DNA from: Rhizobium etli 8C-3
GTDB taxonomy: Bacteria; Pseudomonadota; Alphaproteobacteria; Rhizobiales; Rhizobiaceae
DNA: 64,000 nucleotides
Assembly: GCF_001908375.1 (NCBI RefSeq)
Contig: NZ_CP017241.1
Location: 1,491,001-1,555,000, forward strand
Reading direction: 5' to 3'
The notes below the pieces were generated by a model. The model did no database searches and was not told where the DNA came from. It saw only the letters and a list, made by a program, of their open reading frames with translations. This document shows positions 19,210-26,990 of this stretch, in pieces. Position 1 is the first letter of the stretch. Each line of letters starts with the position of its first letter. A program made the position numbers and the translations under genes.

Positions 19210-20502
19210 CTATCCGTCGCGTTTGCCGCTGCCGAACGTATAGCCGGTCTCCACGGTCTTCTTGCCGAACTTCTCGCGCAGTTTGTCCATCGCGCCTTCC
19301 GCCGCCGCGCGCCGCATGGACTGCTTGTCGATGAGGTCGGGCGGGTCGGCCCGCACCGGATCGCAAAGGTCGGTGACGCCGATGCCGATCAGGCGGAATT
19401 TCGTGCCGTCGGTCTCCCTCTCCAGAAGCTCGATGCCGGTCCGGAAAATCCTGTCGGCAAGCTGCGTCGGATCTTCCAGCCTACGGTTGCGGGTGCGGGA
19501 CCTGAAGTCCGCCGTCTTCATCTTCAAGACAACCGTATTGCCGGCAATGCCGCTCTTCTTAAGCCGCCAGGAAACCTTCTCGGAGAGGCTGCGCAGGATC
19601 GGCACCAACTCGTCATAACGTGAAATATCGTCGAAGAAGGTCGTCTCTGAAGAAACGCTCTTTGCCGGATCGTTGAGGTGAACCTGGCGATCGTCGATGC
19701 CGCGCGAAAGGCGCGCAAGCCTCTGGCCGATACTGCCGTAACGGCGCATCAGGTCCGTTTCCTCCATCGTCTGCAATTGCCCGATTGTGCGGATGCCGTC
19801 CGCTTCGAGCATTGCCGCGAAAGACTTGCCAACGCCCCAGATCGTCGTCACCGGTCGCGGCGCCAGAAAATCCACGGCTTCTGCACGGCCGATGACGGAA
19901 AAGCCGCGCGGCTTTTGCAGGTCTGAGGCCACCTTGGCGAGGAACTTGCAGTAGGACAGCCCGACCGAAACCGTGATGCCGATCTCGTTTTCCACACGGC
20001 GGGCGAATTTCGCGAGCGTTCGCGCCGGCGTGTCGCTGTGCAGGCGCTGGGTGCCGCCGAGTTCGAGGAATGCCTCGTCGATTGAAAGCGGCTGCACAAG
20101 CGGCGTCAGTGCCTGCATCATGGTGCGGACCTCGCGGCCGACCTTGACGTATTTTTCCATATCGGGGCGGATGACGACCGCCTGCGGGCATGCCTCCAGC
20201 GCCTTGTACATCGGCATGGCGGAGCGAACACCATGGATGCGGGCGATGTAGCAGGCGGTGGACACGACGCCGCGCTTGCCGCCGCCGATGATGACCGGCT
20301 TGTCGGCCAGTTCAGGATTGTCGCGCTTTTCCACTGCCGCGTAGAACGCGTCGCAATCGATATGTGCGAGCGTCAGATCATTAAGTTCCTCGTGCCGCAC
20401 GACACGCGGACTGCCACAGGCCGTGCAGCGGCGTGCAAGGCCCTTCTGCTCGGCAAGGCAGTCGCGACAGAAGCCGGGTGTCTTGTCAGGGTTGGGCGTC
20501 AT
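19210..20502 (-). CDS. dinB: DNA polymerase IV (Y-family) with N-terminal Cys4 finger
   Basis: This is an error-prone translesion polymerase of 430 residues. The polymerase motifs are [15 protein letters not shown] and [13 protein letters not shown], which hold the catalytic acidic residues. [21 protein letters not shown] and the little-finger domain follow. In front of the polymerase core, residues 12-31 contain CRDC and CTAC pairs that look like a small zinc finger, an extension absent from E. coli DinB. No obvious clamp-binding peptide closes the C-terminus, which ends [17 protein letters not shown]. The acetyltransferase at 20581 is divergent from it. Rhizobia often carry more than one DinB; this would be the one with the finger. 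Confidence 0.93.
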   Translation of the reverse strand: MTPNPDKTPGFCRDCLAEQKGLARRCTACGSPRVVRHEELNDLTLAHIDCDAFYAAVEKRDNPELADKPVIIGGGKRGVVSTACYIARIHGVRSAMPMYKALEACPQAVVIRPDMEKYVKVGREVRTMMQALTPLVQPLSIDEAFLELGGTQRLHSDTPARTLAKFARRVENEIGITVSVGLSYCKFLAKVASDLQKPRGFSVIGRAEAVDFLAPRPVTTIWGVGKSFAAMLEADGIRTIGQLQTMEETDLMRRYGSIGQRLARLSRGIDDRQVHLNDPAKSVSSETTFFDDISRYDELVPILRSLSEKVSWRLKKSGIAGNTVVLKMKTADFRSRTRNRRLEDPTQLADRIFRTGIELLERETDGTKFRLIGIGVTDLCDPVRADPPDLIDKQSMRRAAAEGAMDKLREKFGKKTVETGYTFGSGKRDG

Positions 20503-20580
20503 CGTGGTGAGAACAAAGATTGAACATTGTCAGACTACGCCTTAAACTTCCGAGTCTCAAGAGACGGGAGAGGTTTGGCT

Positions 20581-21195
20581 TTGGATATCGATCTGCGTTT
20601 TGAGCCGGTGACGCCGGAGCGCTGGACAGATTTCGAGAGACTTCTCGGTCCGCGCGGCGGCTTCTGTGACTGCTGGTGCGTGGCACTCAGGTTGCCGCAT
20701 GCAGTGCGCACCAAAATGCGGCCGGATGAGCGGAAAGAGCATATCAAAAACCGCATCGCCGCCGGTCCGCCACCCGGAATTCTCGCATATGCGGGTGGCC
20801 AGCCGGTCGCCTGGGTGCAGGTGGGGCCGCGCCATGATGTTGCCCAATTCAACTCGCCGCGCACAGTTTCCCGGCCGCTGGAGGAGGGTGATGTGCTGGA
20901 TCCGTCCATCTGGGCTGTGAGCTGTTTCTTTCTCTCGCCGCCCCTGCGTGGCATTGGTCTTAGCCATCGCCTTCTGCAAGGCGCGATCGATCACGCGCGG
21001 CAAAACGGCGCGGGCTATCTCGAAGGCTGTCCCATCGACCACTCGAGACAGTCGAAGTCGGTCACGCTGTGCATTGGCTCGACCGCGATCTTCGATGCGG
21101 CGGGCTTCGAGCCGGTGGCGCGGCGAAAGGACGGGCGGCCGCTCATGAGGCTCGATTTGCGGCAGCGAGGCTCCGAGCCGCATCAGCTTCAGTGA
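20581..21195 (+). CDS. GNAT family N-acetyltransferase
   Basis: This putative acetyl-CoA-dependent acetyltransferase has about 204 residues. It contains a cysteine-rich GGFCDCWCVALR near the N-terminus and an acetyl-CoA-binding region around CFFLSPPLRGIGLSHRLLQG. A terminal FDAAGFEPVARRKDGRPLM is typical of GNAT folds. No ATG fits. A TTG at 20581 lies seven bases after GGGAGAGG, so I take it as the start; in-frame TTG codons at 20527 and 20575 are less well placed. Its 3' end overlaps the remnant of a broken gene on the other strand. Substrate unknown. Confidence 0.7.
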   Translation: MDIDLRFEPVTPERWTDFERLLGPRGGFCDCWCVALRLPHAVRTKMRPDERKEHIKNRIAAGPPPGILAYAGGQPVAWVQVGPRHDVAQFNSPRTVSRPLEEGDVLDPSIWAVSCFFLSPPLRGIGLSHRLLQGAIDHARQNGAGYLEGCPIDHSRQSKSVTLCIGSTAIFDAAGFEPVARRKDGRPLMRLDLRQRGSEPHQLQ

Positions 21196-21760
21196 AATGT
21201 CGGCCGATCAGCGATGCAGCCTCGTTCCAGTCGTGAATACGGCCGAATGCCGTCCATGGCCGCAGGCGCGAAACGGTGACGATCAAAGACCGGCATCGGT
21301 TGCAGCACAAAACAATTGCAACATGATCGCGCACCGAATGAAGATTGACCGCCATGTCGTCGATGAAAGCGACCGGCCCTTTCGCCTGACAGGTGCCAAG
21401 CAGCGGGGAGGGGAGGTTGAAGCGGTCGGCCCAACCGCAGCCGTTGATCCGCATAGACCGGCGGCATTGCGGTCAGGAAAACAATATCGACAGTGGCGGA
21501 GAACCTGCCGGGCGCCTTTGCGGCCAGAAAAAGGGGTAACGCCACTCCTCCTGCCGTTCGAAGAAGATTTCGACCGGCCGACGGACATGGATAAGATCGA
21601 GCGCAACCCCATCTTTAGAAACGATATTGCCATGAAGATGAAAGGATCGCGGCAAAAGCTCATGCCCTTCGCTGAGCAGGAACCGCTGAAAGGGATCGAT
21701 GGACTGCAGCACGAAGGCGTCGACCTCGCAGACGATCAGCGGGGTCGCCGAGCCGCACAT
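21143..21760 (-). pseudogene. Broken HAD-like hydrolase gene (three frame changes)
   Basis: A single protein can be followed on the minus strand only by changing frame three times. From 21760, one frame reads TPLIVCEVDAFVLQSIDPFQ and on to FFERQEEW at 21542. A second frame carries VTPFSGRKGARQVL (about 21540-21500). A third carries SATVDIVFLTAMPPVYADQ (about 21515-21455). A fourth segment, in another frame change near 21450, reads KGPVAFIDDMAVNLHSVRDH and runs to 21143. The DxD-like start, the hydrophobic FLTAMPP strand and the acidic FIDDMA resemble HAD-superfamily motifs I, II and IV. The shifts fall within about 110 bases. It could be a real pseudogene or a poorly sequenced patch. Confidence 0.65.
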
Positions 21761-21793
21761 GCGAGAGATCGAAAGCTCCGGTCTCCATTGCGC

Positions 21794-22102
21794 TCAGTAT
21801 TCTCCCGAATCGAGGCCGGGAGAGGAGAAATGCCGCCATACGGCAGCGAGCGTATCGGGCTTCGTCCCGGTCGCCTCGCAAAATGCCACCGCCGTTGGCT
21901 CGTGGTTCATCAGGAAATCGAGCAGTCCGGCGAGGAAGCCCGGATCGTGGACGGCGTTGCGGACCTGGGCAGGCTCCACGCCGGTCAGTGCCAGGAAACG
22001 CGAGAACATGTCGGGTTCGTTCGCCAGCCAGCTCAGAACGGCAATCGCCGTTTCCTGCGGGTCTGCGGCTAATTGTTTGGAAGTCTTGAAGTTGCTTTGC
22101 AT
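21794..22102 (-). CDS. DUF3572 family protein
   Basis: This is a 102-residue acidic, helical protein of unknown function, of the type found beside divK in rhizobia. Visible blocks include ETAIAVLSWLANEPDMFSRF, LTGVEPAQVRNAVHDPGFL and LLDFLMNHEPTAVAFCEATG. There is no signal peptide or membrane segment. It is transcribed divergently from divK, and the shared 132-base upstream region contains an inverted repeat at 22137-22159. That layout suggests a possible shared regulation, but no function can be read from the protein. Confidence 0.8.
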   Translation of the reverse strand: MQSNFKTSKQLAADPQETAIAVLSWLANEPDMFSRFLALTGVEPAQVRNAVHDPGFLAGLLDFLMNHEPTAVAFCEATGTKPDTLAAVWRHFSSPGLDSGEY

Positions 22103-22136
22103 TTCGCTGGGTAAGTTACCTTTTCTTCAACCAAAT

Positions 22137-22159
22137 ACCGGTAGTTTGCCACTATCGGT
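22137..22159. promoter_or_regulatory. Inverted repeat in the divergent DUF3572/divK promoter region
   Basis: ACCGGTAGT at 22137-22145 and ACTATCGGT at 22151-22159 are inverted copies that differ at one position, with a 5-base spacer (TTGCC). The size and symmetry fit a dimeric regulator's site about 75 bases upstream of the divK ATG. The regulator is unknown. Confidence 0.35.
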
Positions 22160-22234
22160 TTCCTGGATTCGCGCGCGCAGGCTTATGTCACGGCGCGATC
22201 GGCTGCAGGGACGAGACGTAGGGACACGCGTGCC

Positions 22235-22606
22235 ATGCCCAAACAGGTGATGATTGTAGAAGATAACGAGCTTAACATGAAGCTCTTTCGCGACCTGATC
22301 GAGGCGTCCGGCTATTCGACAATTCAGACCCGAAACGGCATGGAAGCGCTTGATCTTGCTCGAAAGTATAAGCCAGACCTGATCCTTATGGATATCCAGC
22401 TCCCGGAGGTTTCCGGCCTGGAGGTCACCAAATGGCTGAAGGAAGACGATGAGCTGCATGTCATCCCGGTGATTGCGGTGACGGCCTTTGCAATGAAGGG
22501 CGACGAGGAGCGTATCCGCCAGGGCGGCTGCGAAGCCTATGTCTCCAAGCCTATCTCGGTTCCGAAGTTCATTGAAACGATCAAGACCTATCTCGGTGAT
22601 GCCTAG
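22235..22606 (+). CDS. divK: Single-domain response regulator DivK
   Basis: This stand-alone receiver of the alphaproteobacterial cell-cycle pathway controls DivJ/PleC and so, indirectly, CtrA activity. It has 123 residues, all receiver domain. The acidic pocket is [10 protein letters not shown], the phospho-acceptor aspartate lies in [13 protein letters not shown] near residue 53, and the conserved lysine is in [11 protein letters not shown]. No output domain follows. The gene lies 18 bases upstream of pleD in the same direction, the usual divK-pleD operon. Confidence 0.95.
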   Translation: MPKQVMIVEDNELNMKLFRDLIEASGYSTIQTRNGMEALDLARKYKPDLILMDIQLPEVSGLEVTKWLKEDDELHVIPVIAVTAFAMKGDEERIRQGGCEAYVSKPISVPKFIETIKTYLGDA

Positions 22607-22624
22607 CGCATCTGAAAGACGTTT

Positions 22625-23998
22625 ATGACTGCGCGCATATTGGTGGTTGATGATGTTCCGGCGAATGTGAAGCTGCTCGAAGCGCGGCTTCTCGCGGAAT
22701 ATTTCGACGTGCTGACGGCGGCGGACGGCTATCAGGCACTGGCGATCTGCGAGCGCAACCAGGTCGATCTCATCCTGCTCGATGTGATGATGCCGGGGCT
22801 TGATGGCTTCGAGGTCTGCGCGCGACTGAAGGCGAGTTCGAAGACTTCGCATATTCCCGTCGTGATGGTGACGGCACTGGATCAGCCGGCTGACCGCGTG
22901 CGCGGCCTCAAGGCGGGTGCCGATGATTTCTTGACCAAGCCTGTAAACGACCTGCAGCTCATCTCCCGCGTCAAGAGCCTTCTGCGCCTGAAGACGCTGA
23001 GCGATGAACTGCGCATCCGTGCCGAAACGGCCGAGACCATGGGAATCGACGATCTGCTGCGTGCCGGCGAAGGGCGCCCGGAAGAGGCCGGACAGATTCT
23101 GCTGGTCGACGGCCGCGCCAATTCGCAGGAGCGTATCATCAAGGCGCTGAAGCCGATCGCCGATGTGACGGCCATCTCCGACCCGCAGGCAGCCCTGTTC
23201 GAAGCTGCCGAGAACGCCTTCGAGCTCGTGATCGTCAATGCCAATTTTGACGATTACGATCCCTTGCGGCTCTGCTCTCAGTTCCGCTCGCTGGAACGTA
23301 CCCGCTTTCTGCCGATCCTGATCATAACGGAGCAGGGCGCAGACGACATGGTCATCCGGGCTCTCGATCTCGGCGTCAACGACTACATCGTCCGCCCGGT
23401 CGATCCGAACGAACTCGTTGCCCGCGGGCTGACGCAGATCCGCCGCAAGCGCTTCAACGACCGCCTGCGGGCCAGCGTCAAGCAGACCATCGAGCTTGCC
23501 GTCACTGATCCGCTCACGGGCCTCAACAACCGCCGTTACCTCGACAATCATCTCAAGGTCCTCTTCAACCGCTCGATGGCCCGGGGGCGACCGCTGTCCG
23601 TGCTGATCACCGACATCGACCGCTTCAAGCAGGTGAACGACACGCACGGCCATGATGCCGGCGACGAAGTGCTCAAGGAATTTGCCAACCGCATCCGCTC
23701 GACCGTCCGCGGCGCCGATCTTGCATGCCGCTATGGCGGGGAGGAGTTCGTCGTGGTGATGCCCGATACGTCGCCTGAGGTGGCTGCAGCGGTTGCCGAG
23801 CGTCTGCGGGCCTCGGTCGAAAGCATTCCTTTTGGGTTGAAATCGGCGGGGCAGGAGCTGAAAGTCACCGCCTCCTTCGGTATCTCTTCGCGCCTGTCCT
23901 CGGTCATCACACCGGACCAGCTTATGAAGCAGGCCGATCTTGCCCTTTATGAAGCGAAAAACACTGGCCGGAACCGGGTTGTTGCTGCTGCAGCCTGA
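22625..23998 (+). CDS. pleD: Response regulator diguanylate cyclase PleD
   Basis: This makes cyclic di-GMP on phosphorylation and acts in polar development. The 457 residues hold two receiver domains in tandem followed by a GGDEF domain. The first receiver carries LILLDVMMPGLDGF with the phospho-acceptor aspartate and FLTKPVND. The second (about residues 155-270) lacks an obvious phospho-acceptor signature, as in known PleD proteins. The cyclase active site is CRYGGEEFVVVMPD, with the inhibitory I-site RGAD (RxxD) just before it. It is therefore expected to be active and feedback-inhibited. It follows divK by 18 bases. Confidence 0.95.
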   Translation: MTARILVVDDVPANVKLLEARLLAEYFDVLTAADGYQALAICERNQVDLILLDVMMPGLDGFEVCARLKASSKTSHIPVVMVTALDQPADRVRGLKAGADDFLTKPVNDLQLISRVKSLLRLKTLSDELRIRAETAETMGIDDLLRAGEGRPEEAGQILLVDGRANSQERIIKALKPIADVTAISDPQAALFEAAENAFELVIVNANFDDYDPLRLCSQFRSLERTRFLPILIITEQGADDMVIRALDLGVNDYIVRPVDPNELVARGLTQIRRKRFNDRLRASVKQTIELAVTDPLTGLNNRRYLDNHLKVLFNRSMARGRPLSVLITDIDRFKQVNDTHGHDAGDEVLKEFANRIRSTVRGADLACRYGGEEFVVVMPDTSPEVAAAVAERLRASVESIPFGLKSAGQELKVTASFGISSRLSSVITPDQLMKQADLALYEAKNTGRNRVVAAAA

Positions 23999-24494
23999 CG
24001 GCAATACTGTCTCGTAACCGGCGCAGGACATGGTTTTCCACCGGAAAACATCGAATATTACAAATTTGTAATCGTGCTCCTGGCAATGGACGCGCTTCTT
24101 TTGTGGAAAAGGCCTGGAAATGGATCACTGCCTTCAGTGAGGTTCTGGGCCTGCATTTGCCACGGCTAAAAGAACAACGCCACACTGTCGAAGAATACAC
24201 GGATTGCGGCAGGCCACTATGCAAGCGGTGCTATTTTCCGAAACGGAAATGTGCGACCTCACGTAACGTCAGCGTCCAGTGAAGTTACTGCTATGTGCCT
24301 ATCGGTTTCTTTGGAAATCTGGTTCATTTCCTGAACGCCTAAGTCATTCGGCTGAGCTCCACCTGCCCCAAAATTGGACTTTTAACCATAGGAGCAGGCA
24401 GGAATTTCTCATCATTAAGAATTTGTTGATTTTCTTTCATTTCTGCGCAAACAATTGGCTCATAAGAGAAAAGCACTCCCTCTATAGGAGTCGG
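23999..24494. other. Intergenic stretch after pleD, no supported gene
   Basis: About 500 bases, distinctly AT-rich in the second half (24360-24480), lie between pleD and the small-RNA candidate. Short open frames exist (for example GTG 24103 to 24282) but lack ribosome-binding sites. A -10-like TATAGG at 24483-24488 probably belongs to the downstream RNA. Confidence 0.5.
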
Positions 24495-24655
24495 AATACC
24501 CCATGATGCTCAGGTCCGCCGCATCTCCTGGGTCGTGGGGTCCGGTCGGCTAGCTCGCAACTTTTCGCGGTTCCTCGTGCCGCCTTGCCTGCTGGCCGAC
24601 CCCCTTTGCCTGAAAACGCCGTCTTGTGCCATTGCGGAGCAAGGCGGCGTTTTTC
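24495..24655 (+). ncRNA. Candidate structured small RNA between pleD and rpmG
   Basis: About 160 bases can fold into three successive hairpins. The first (24498-24541) pairs ACCCCATGA with TCGTGGGGT and, inside it, CTCAGG with CCTGGG, leaving a loop TCCGCCGCATCT. The second pairs GGTCGGCTAGC (24544-24554) with GCTGGCCGACC (24591-24601). The third is a strong terminator at 24613-24655. A TATAGG at 24483-24488 would start transcription just before the first stem, although no good -35 is visible. No credible open reading frame covers it. It could belong to one of the known rhizobial sRNA families; I cannot assign it without a covariance search. Confidence 0.55.
24613..24655 (+). terminator. Rho-independent terminator of the small-RNA candidate
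   Basis: A 14-bp stem (AAAACGCCGTCTTG / CAAGGCGGCGTTTT, with one G-T pair) encloses a 13-base loop and runs into TTTTTCATTTT. It is one of the strongest terminators in the window and has no protein-coding gene in front of it on this strand for over 600 bases. Confidence 0.85.
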
Positions 24656-24693
24656 ATTTTGGACTGGTGGGCAAAAAAGACAATCCAGGAATG

Positions 24694-24723
24694 AAAAAAG
24701 CGCGCAGCCGGACGGCGCGCGCT
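24694..24723 (-). terminator. Rho-independent terminator of rpmG
   Basis: Read on the minus strand, AGCGCGC and GCGCGCT pair around an inner GCC/GGC stem and are followed by six T residues. It lies 24 bases past the rpmG stop. Confidence 0.8.
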
Positions 24724-24747
24724 CTTCCATCAACCTGAGGTCAAGAA

Positions 24748-24915
24748 TTACTTGATCTTAGTTTCCTTGAACTCGACGTGCTTCTTGGCGACCGGGTCAT
24801 ACTTGGTCTTCGTCATCTTGTCCGTCATCGTCCGGCTGTTCTTCGTCGTGACGTAGAAGAAGCCGGTGTCGGCCGTCGACAGCAGCTTGATCTTGATTGT
24901 GGTAGCCTTGGCCAT
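24748..24915 (-). CDS. rpmG: 50S ribosomal protein L33
   Basis: This is a small basic ribosomal protein of 55 residues ([20 protein letters not shown] and onward to FKETKIK), full length for the family. It has no cysteine at all, so it is the zinc-independent form. A good ribosome-binding site (AGGCAGGA) precedes the ATG. It stands as its own unit: a terminator hairpin lies between it and the upstream MFS gene, and another follows it. Confidence 0.96.
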   Translation of the reverse strand: MAKATTIKIKLLSTADTGFFYVTTKNSRTMTDKMTKTKYDPVAKKHVEFKETKIK

Positions 24916-24929
24916 GGTTGTCCTGCCTT

Positions 24930-24971
24930 TAAGAAAATGAAAGCCGTGGAAAGCCGGATGGGCTCCACGGC
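24930..24971 (-). terminator. Terminator between the MFS gene and rpmG
   Basis: On the minus strand an 8-bp stem (GCCGTGGA / TCCACGGC) with a 13-base loop is followed by the T-rich run TTTCATTTTCTT. It separates the transporter transcript from rpmG. Confidence 0.65.
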
Positions 24972-25008
24972 AAATTCTGGCGCGAAACTACGAATCCGGC
25001 CCGAAAAG

Positions 25009-26193
25009 TCAAGCCCGCTTTCGCAGGAAAAGCAGCCTTATGCCTGCCAGCAAGGCATAAAGCCCGAAGAAACAGGCAATCGCCCATGCAAAACCATTGT
25101 TTCCGGCAACGTCGATAGCAACCCCGATCGCCTGCGGGCCGGCCACGGTGCCCACGGCATAGCAGAAGACGAAGGCGGCATTAGCCGCTGCAAGATCGGA
25201 GCCTTTGAGCCTGGAACCGAGGTGGCTGAGGCCGACGGTATAAAGGCCGGCAACGCAACCGCCCCAGAAAAGCAGGACTCCTGCCATCATGATCCAGCTG
25301 TGGGAGAGCAGCGGAAGCATCAGCGAGCCGATTAGGCCCATGAAGGCCATTGCGGCAAGCAGCGGGCGCTTGTCGGAAATCCTATCGGAGAGCATTCCGA
25401 CCGGGATTTGAAAGATCACATTGCCGATGCCCATGACCGTCAGCAGCAATGCCGCCTGCGATTCGGTGAAGTTCGCGCGGATCGCGTAGATCGGGAACAG
25501 TGAAAGGCCGCCCGCCTCGACCGCACCGAAAATGAAGACTGCGGCCGTTGCCGTCGGTACCAAAAAGACGTAGCGCATGAAGTGCAGCTCCGGCTTCTCC
25601 TCTAGGATAGGGCTTTCGTGTCGCGCGATAAAGATCGGAATGGCCGCAAGCAGGATCGCGGCTGCACCAACCAGAAACGGCAAAATGCCTTCGCTGCCGA
25701 GAATCGAAAACAAGAGGGGGCCGGCCGCGAAACCGAGCGAAAGCACTGTCGCGTAGATGCCAAGCACGAAGCCTCGTTTCGTCGGAGGGGAGGCGGCATT
25801 GATCCAGAACTCCGACAGGATGAACAGGGTCGTCGTCGCGCCGTGGAATGCAAATCGCAATGGGAACCAGAGCCAGAAATTTTCGGCGTAGTAAAATCCG
25901 AGTGAGCTGAGCGCGGAAATCACTACGGCCCAGAGCATTGTCGGGGCGACTCCGTATTGATGAGCGAGTTTTGTGGTGATCGGGGCGGCAGCCATGGCGG
26001 CGATCCCCGCCATGGCCGTATTCAGGCCGATGAGGGTTGAGGGAATACCGCGCTTTTCCAGGATGATGCTGAGAAGCGGAAGGCCAAGGCCGATCGCGAT
26101 GCCGACAGCGGAAATCGACGAGACGGCGGCAACCAGCGACGGCCAATGGATTTCCTCGACATCGCCTGGTGTGCCGTTTCTCGGCTGAGACAT
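25009..26193 (-). CDS. MFS transporter (YcaD/CynX-like)
   Basis: This is a major facilitator superfamily permease of 394 residues with about 12 hydrophobic segments. The first is SLVAAVSSISAVGIAIGLGL, and the half-repeat signature appears as GMLSDRISDKRPLLA between segments 8 and 9. Segments such as GATTTLFILSEFWINAASPP resemble the YcaD-type branch. I start at the ATG at 26193 because AAGGATGG stands a few bases upstream. The substrate cannot be told from the sequence. It is followed on the same strand by a terminator and rpmG. Confidence 0.82.
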   Translation of the reverse strand: MSQPRNGTPGDVEEIHWPSLVAAVSSISAVGIAIGLGLPLLSIILEKRGIPSTLIGLNTAMAGIAAMAAAPITTKLAHQYGVAPTMLWAVVISALSSLGFYYAENFWLWFPLRFAFHGATTTLFILSEFWINAASPPTKRGFVLGIYATVLSLGFAAGPLLFSILGSEGILPFLVGAAAILLAAIPIFIARHESPILEEKPELHFMRYVFLVPTATAAVFIFGAVEAGGLSLFPIYAIRANFTESQAALLLTVMGIGNVIFQIPVGMLSDRISDKRPLLAAMAFMGLIGSLMLPLLSHSWIMMAGVLLFWGGCVAGLYTVGLSHLGSRLKGSDLAAANAAFVFCYAVGTVAGPQAIGVAIDVAGNNGFAWAIACFFGLYALLAGIRLLFLRKRA

Positions 26194-26425
26194 GAATCCA
26201 TCCTTGAATGACTGAAACGAATCGCCCGTTTTGTGGCACATAGAAAGGCACACGCGTGCCAAATCCAAGTGACGGGCTGTGCTTTACGGAAAGTCCGGTG
26301 CCGATGGCAATAGATCAAATAGTCCAGCTCATGTTCACTAGGGACTGGTGCTGCAATCCTGCAGCGCCGGCGAGCGTTGCCCACTACACGCGAATTATGT
26401 CTGGACGGTGAAGGTGCAGGATTGC

Positions 26426-26884
26426 TTACGATGAGCGCCCGCCGGGGATATCGTAGTCGTCGTGATCATCGTTCTGGCCGCCGAAACCATGCAGGCGAAG
26501 CGCCCATTGCAGGCCGATCACGCCGCCCTTGATCGGCTGGATCGCGACGAGGGCGGTGACAACTGTGACGGGAGCCCAGATCGCCAGCGTCAGCCAGAGC
26601 GGCAGCGGCCAGATCATGTCGGTCATCATGTAGCCACCGACCACGACGTGGCCGAGAACGAGGATGACGAGATAGGGCGGAAGGTCGTCGGAGCGGTGAT
26701 GGTGCATGGCCTCGCCGCAGGCGGCGCAATGGTCGACGGGCTTGAGAAAAGCTCTGAAAAGCCTGCCGCTGCCGCAATGTGGACAACGGTTGAGCATGCC
26801 GCGCATGATGGAGCGGCCGAGCGGGCGCTCCGTCGTTTCTGCGTCCCCATGACGGACCGGTTGTTCGGTCGAGGCAGTTGTCAT
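26426..26884 (-). CDS. DUF983 family protein
   Basis: This 152-residue protein has two CxxC pairs near the N-terminus (RCPHCGSGRLF and HCAACGEAMHHHRSDD) that should form a zinc ribbon. Two membrane spans follow (YLVILVLGHVVVGGYMM and PLWLTLAIWAPVTVVTALVA). This is the DUF983 pattern. The start at 26884 is preceded by AAAGGGAA at a suitable distance. It lies downstream of rnr on the same strand, and the 106-base gap contains inverted repeats (GCGTCCC/GGGACGC and GAACATCC/GGATGTTC). Function unknown. Confidence 0.88.
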   Translation of the reverse strand: MTTASTEQPVRHGDAETTERPLGRSIMRGMLNRCPHCGSGRLFRAFLKPVDHCAACGEAMHHHRSDDLPPYLVILVLGHVVVGGYMMTDMIWPLPLWLTLAIWAPVTVVTALVAIQPIKGGVIGLQWALRLHGFGGQNDDHDDYDIPGGRSS

Positions 26885-26990
26885 GATCGTTCCCTTTCGA
26901 GCGTCCCTACACGCATGGAGCACCGCCGTCCGCCTGGCGGAGAAGGGACGCTGCTTGTTTCAAATGCAGAACATCCCATGAAAGGATGTT

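Noticed and set aside
24103..24282. 59-codon GTG frame after pleD with a CGRPLCKRC cluster
   Set aside because: It has no ribosome-binding site, starts at GTG and lies in a region with no other sign of coding; kept only as part of the intergenic note.
24279..24506. 75-codon AT-rich frame after pleD
   Set aside because: Its composition is unlike any gene here, it starts at a GTG with no ribosome-binding site, and its end runs into the small-RNA promoter region.
24508..24520. Resemblance of CTCAGGTCCG to the SRP (4.5S) RNA core
   Set aside because: The diagnostic GGAAGGAAGCAGCC-type loop sequence of SRP RNA is absent.
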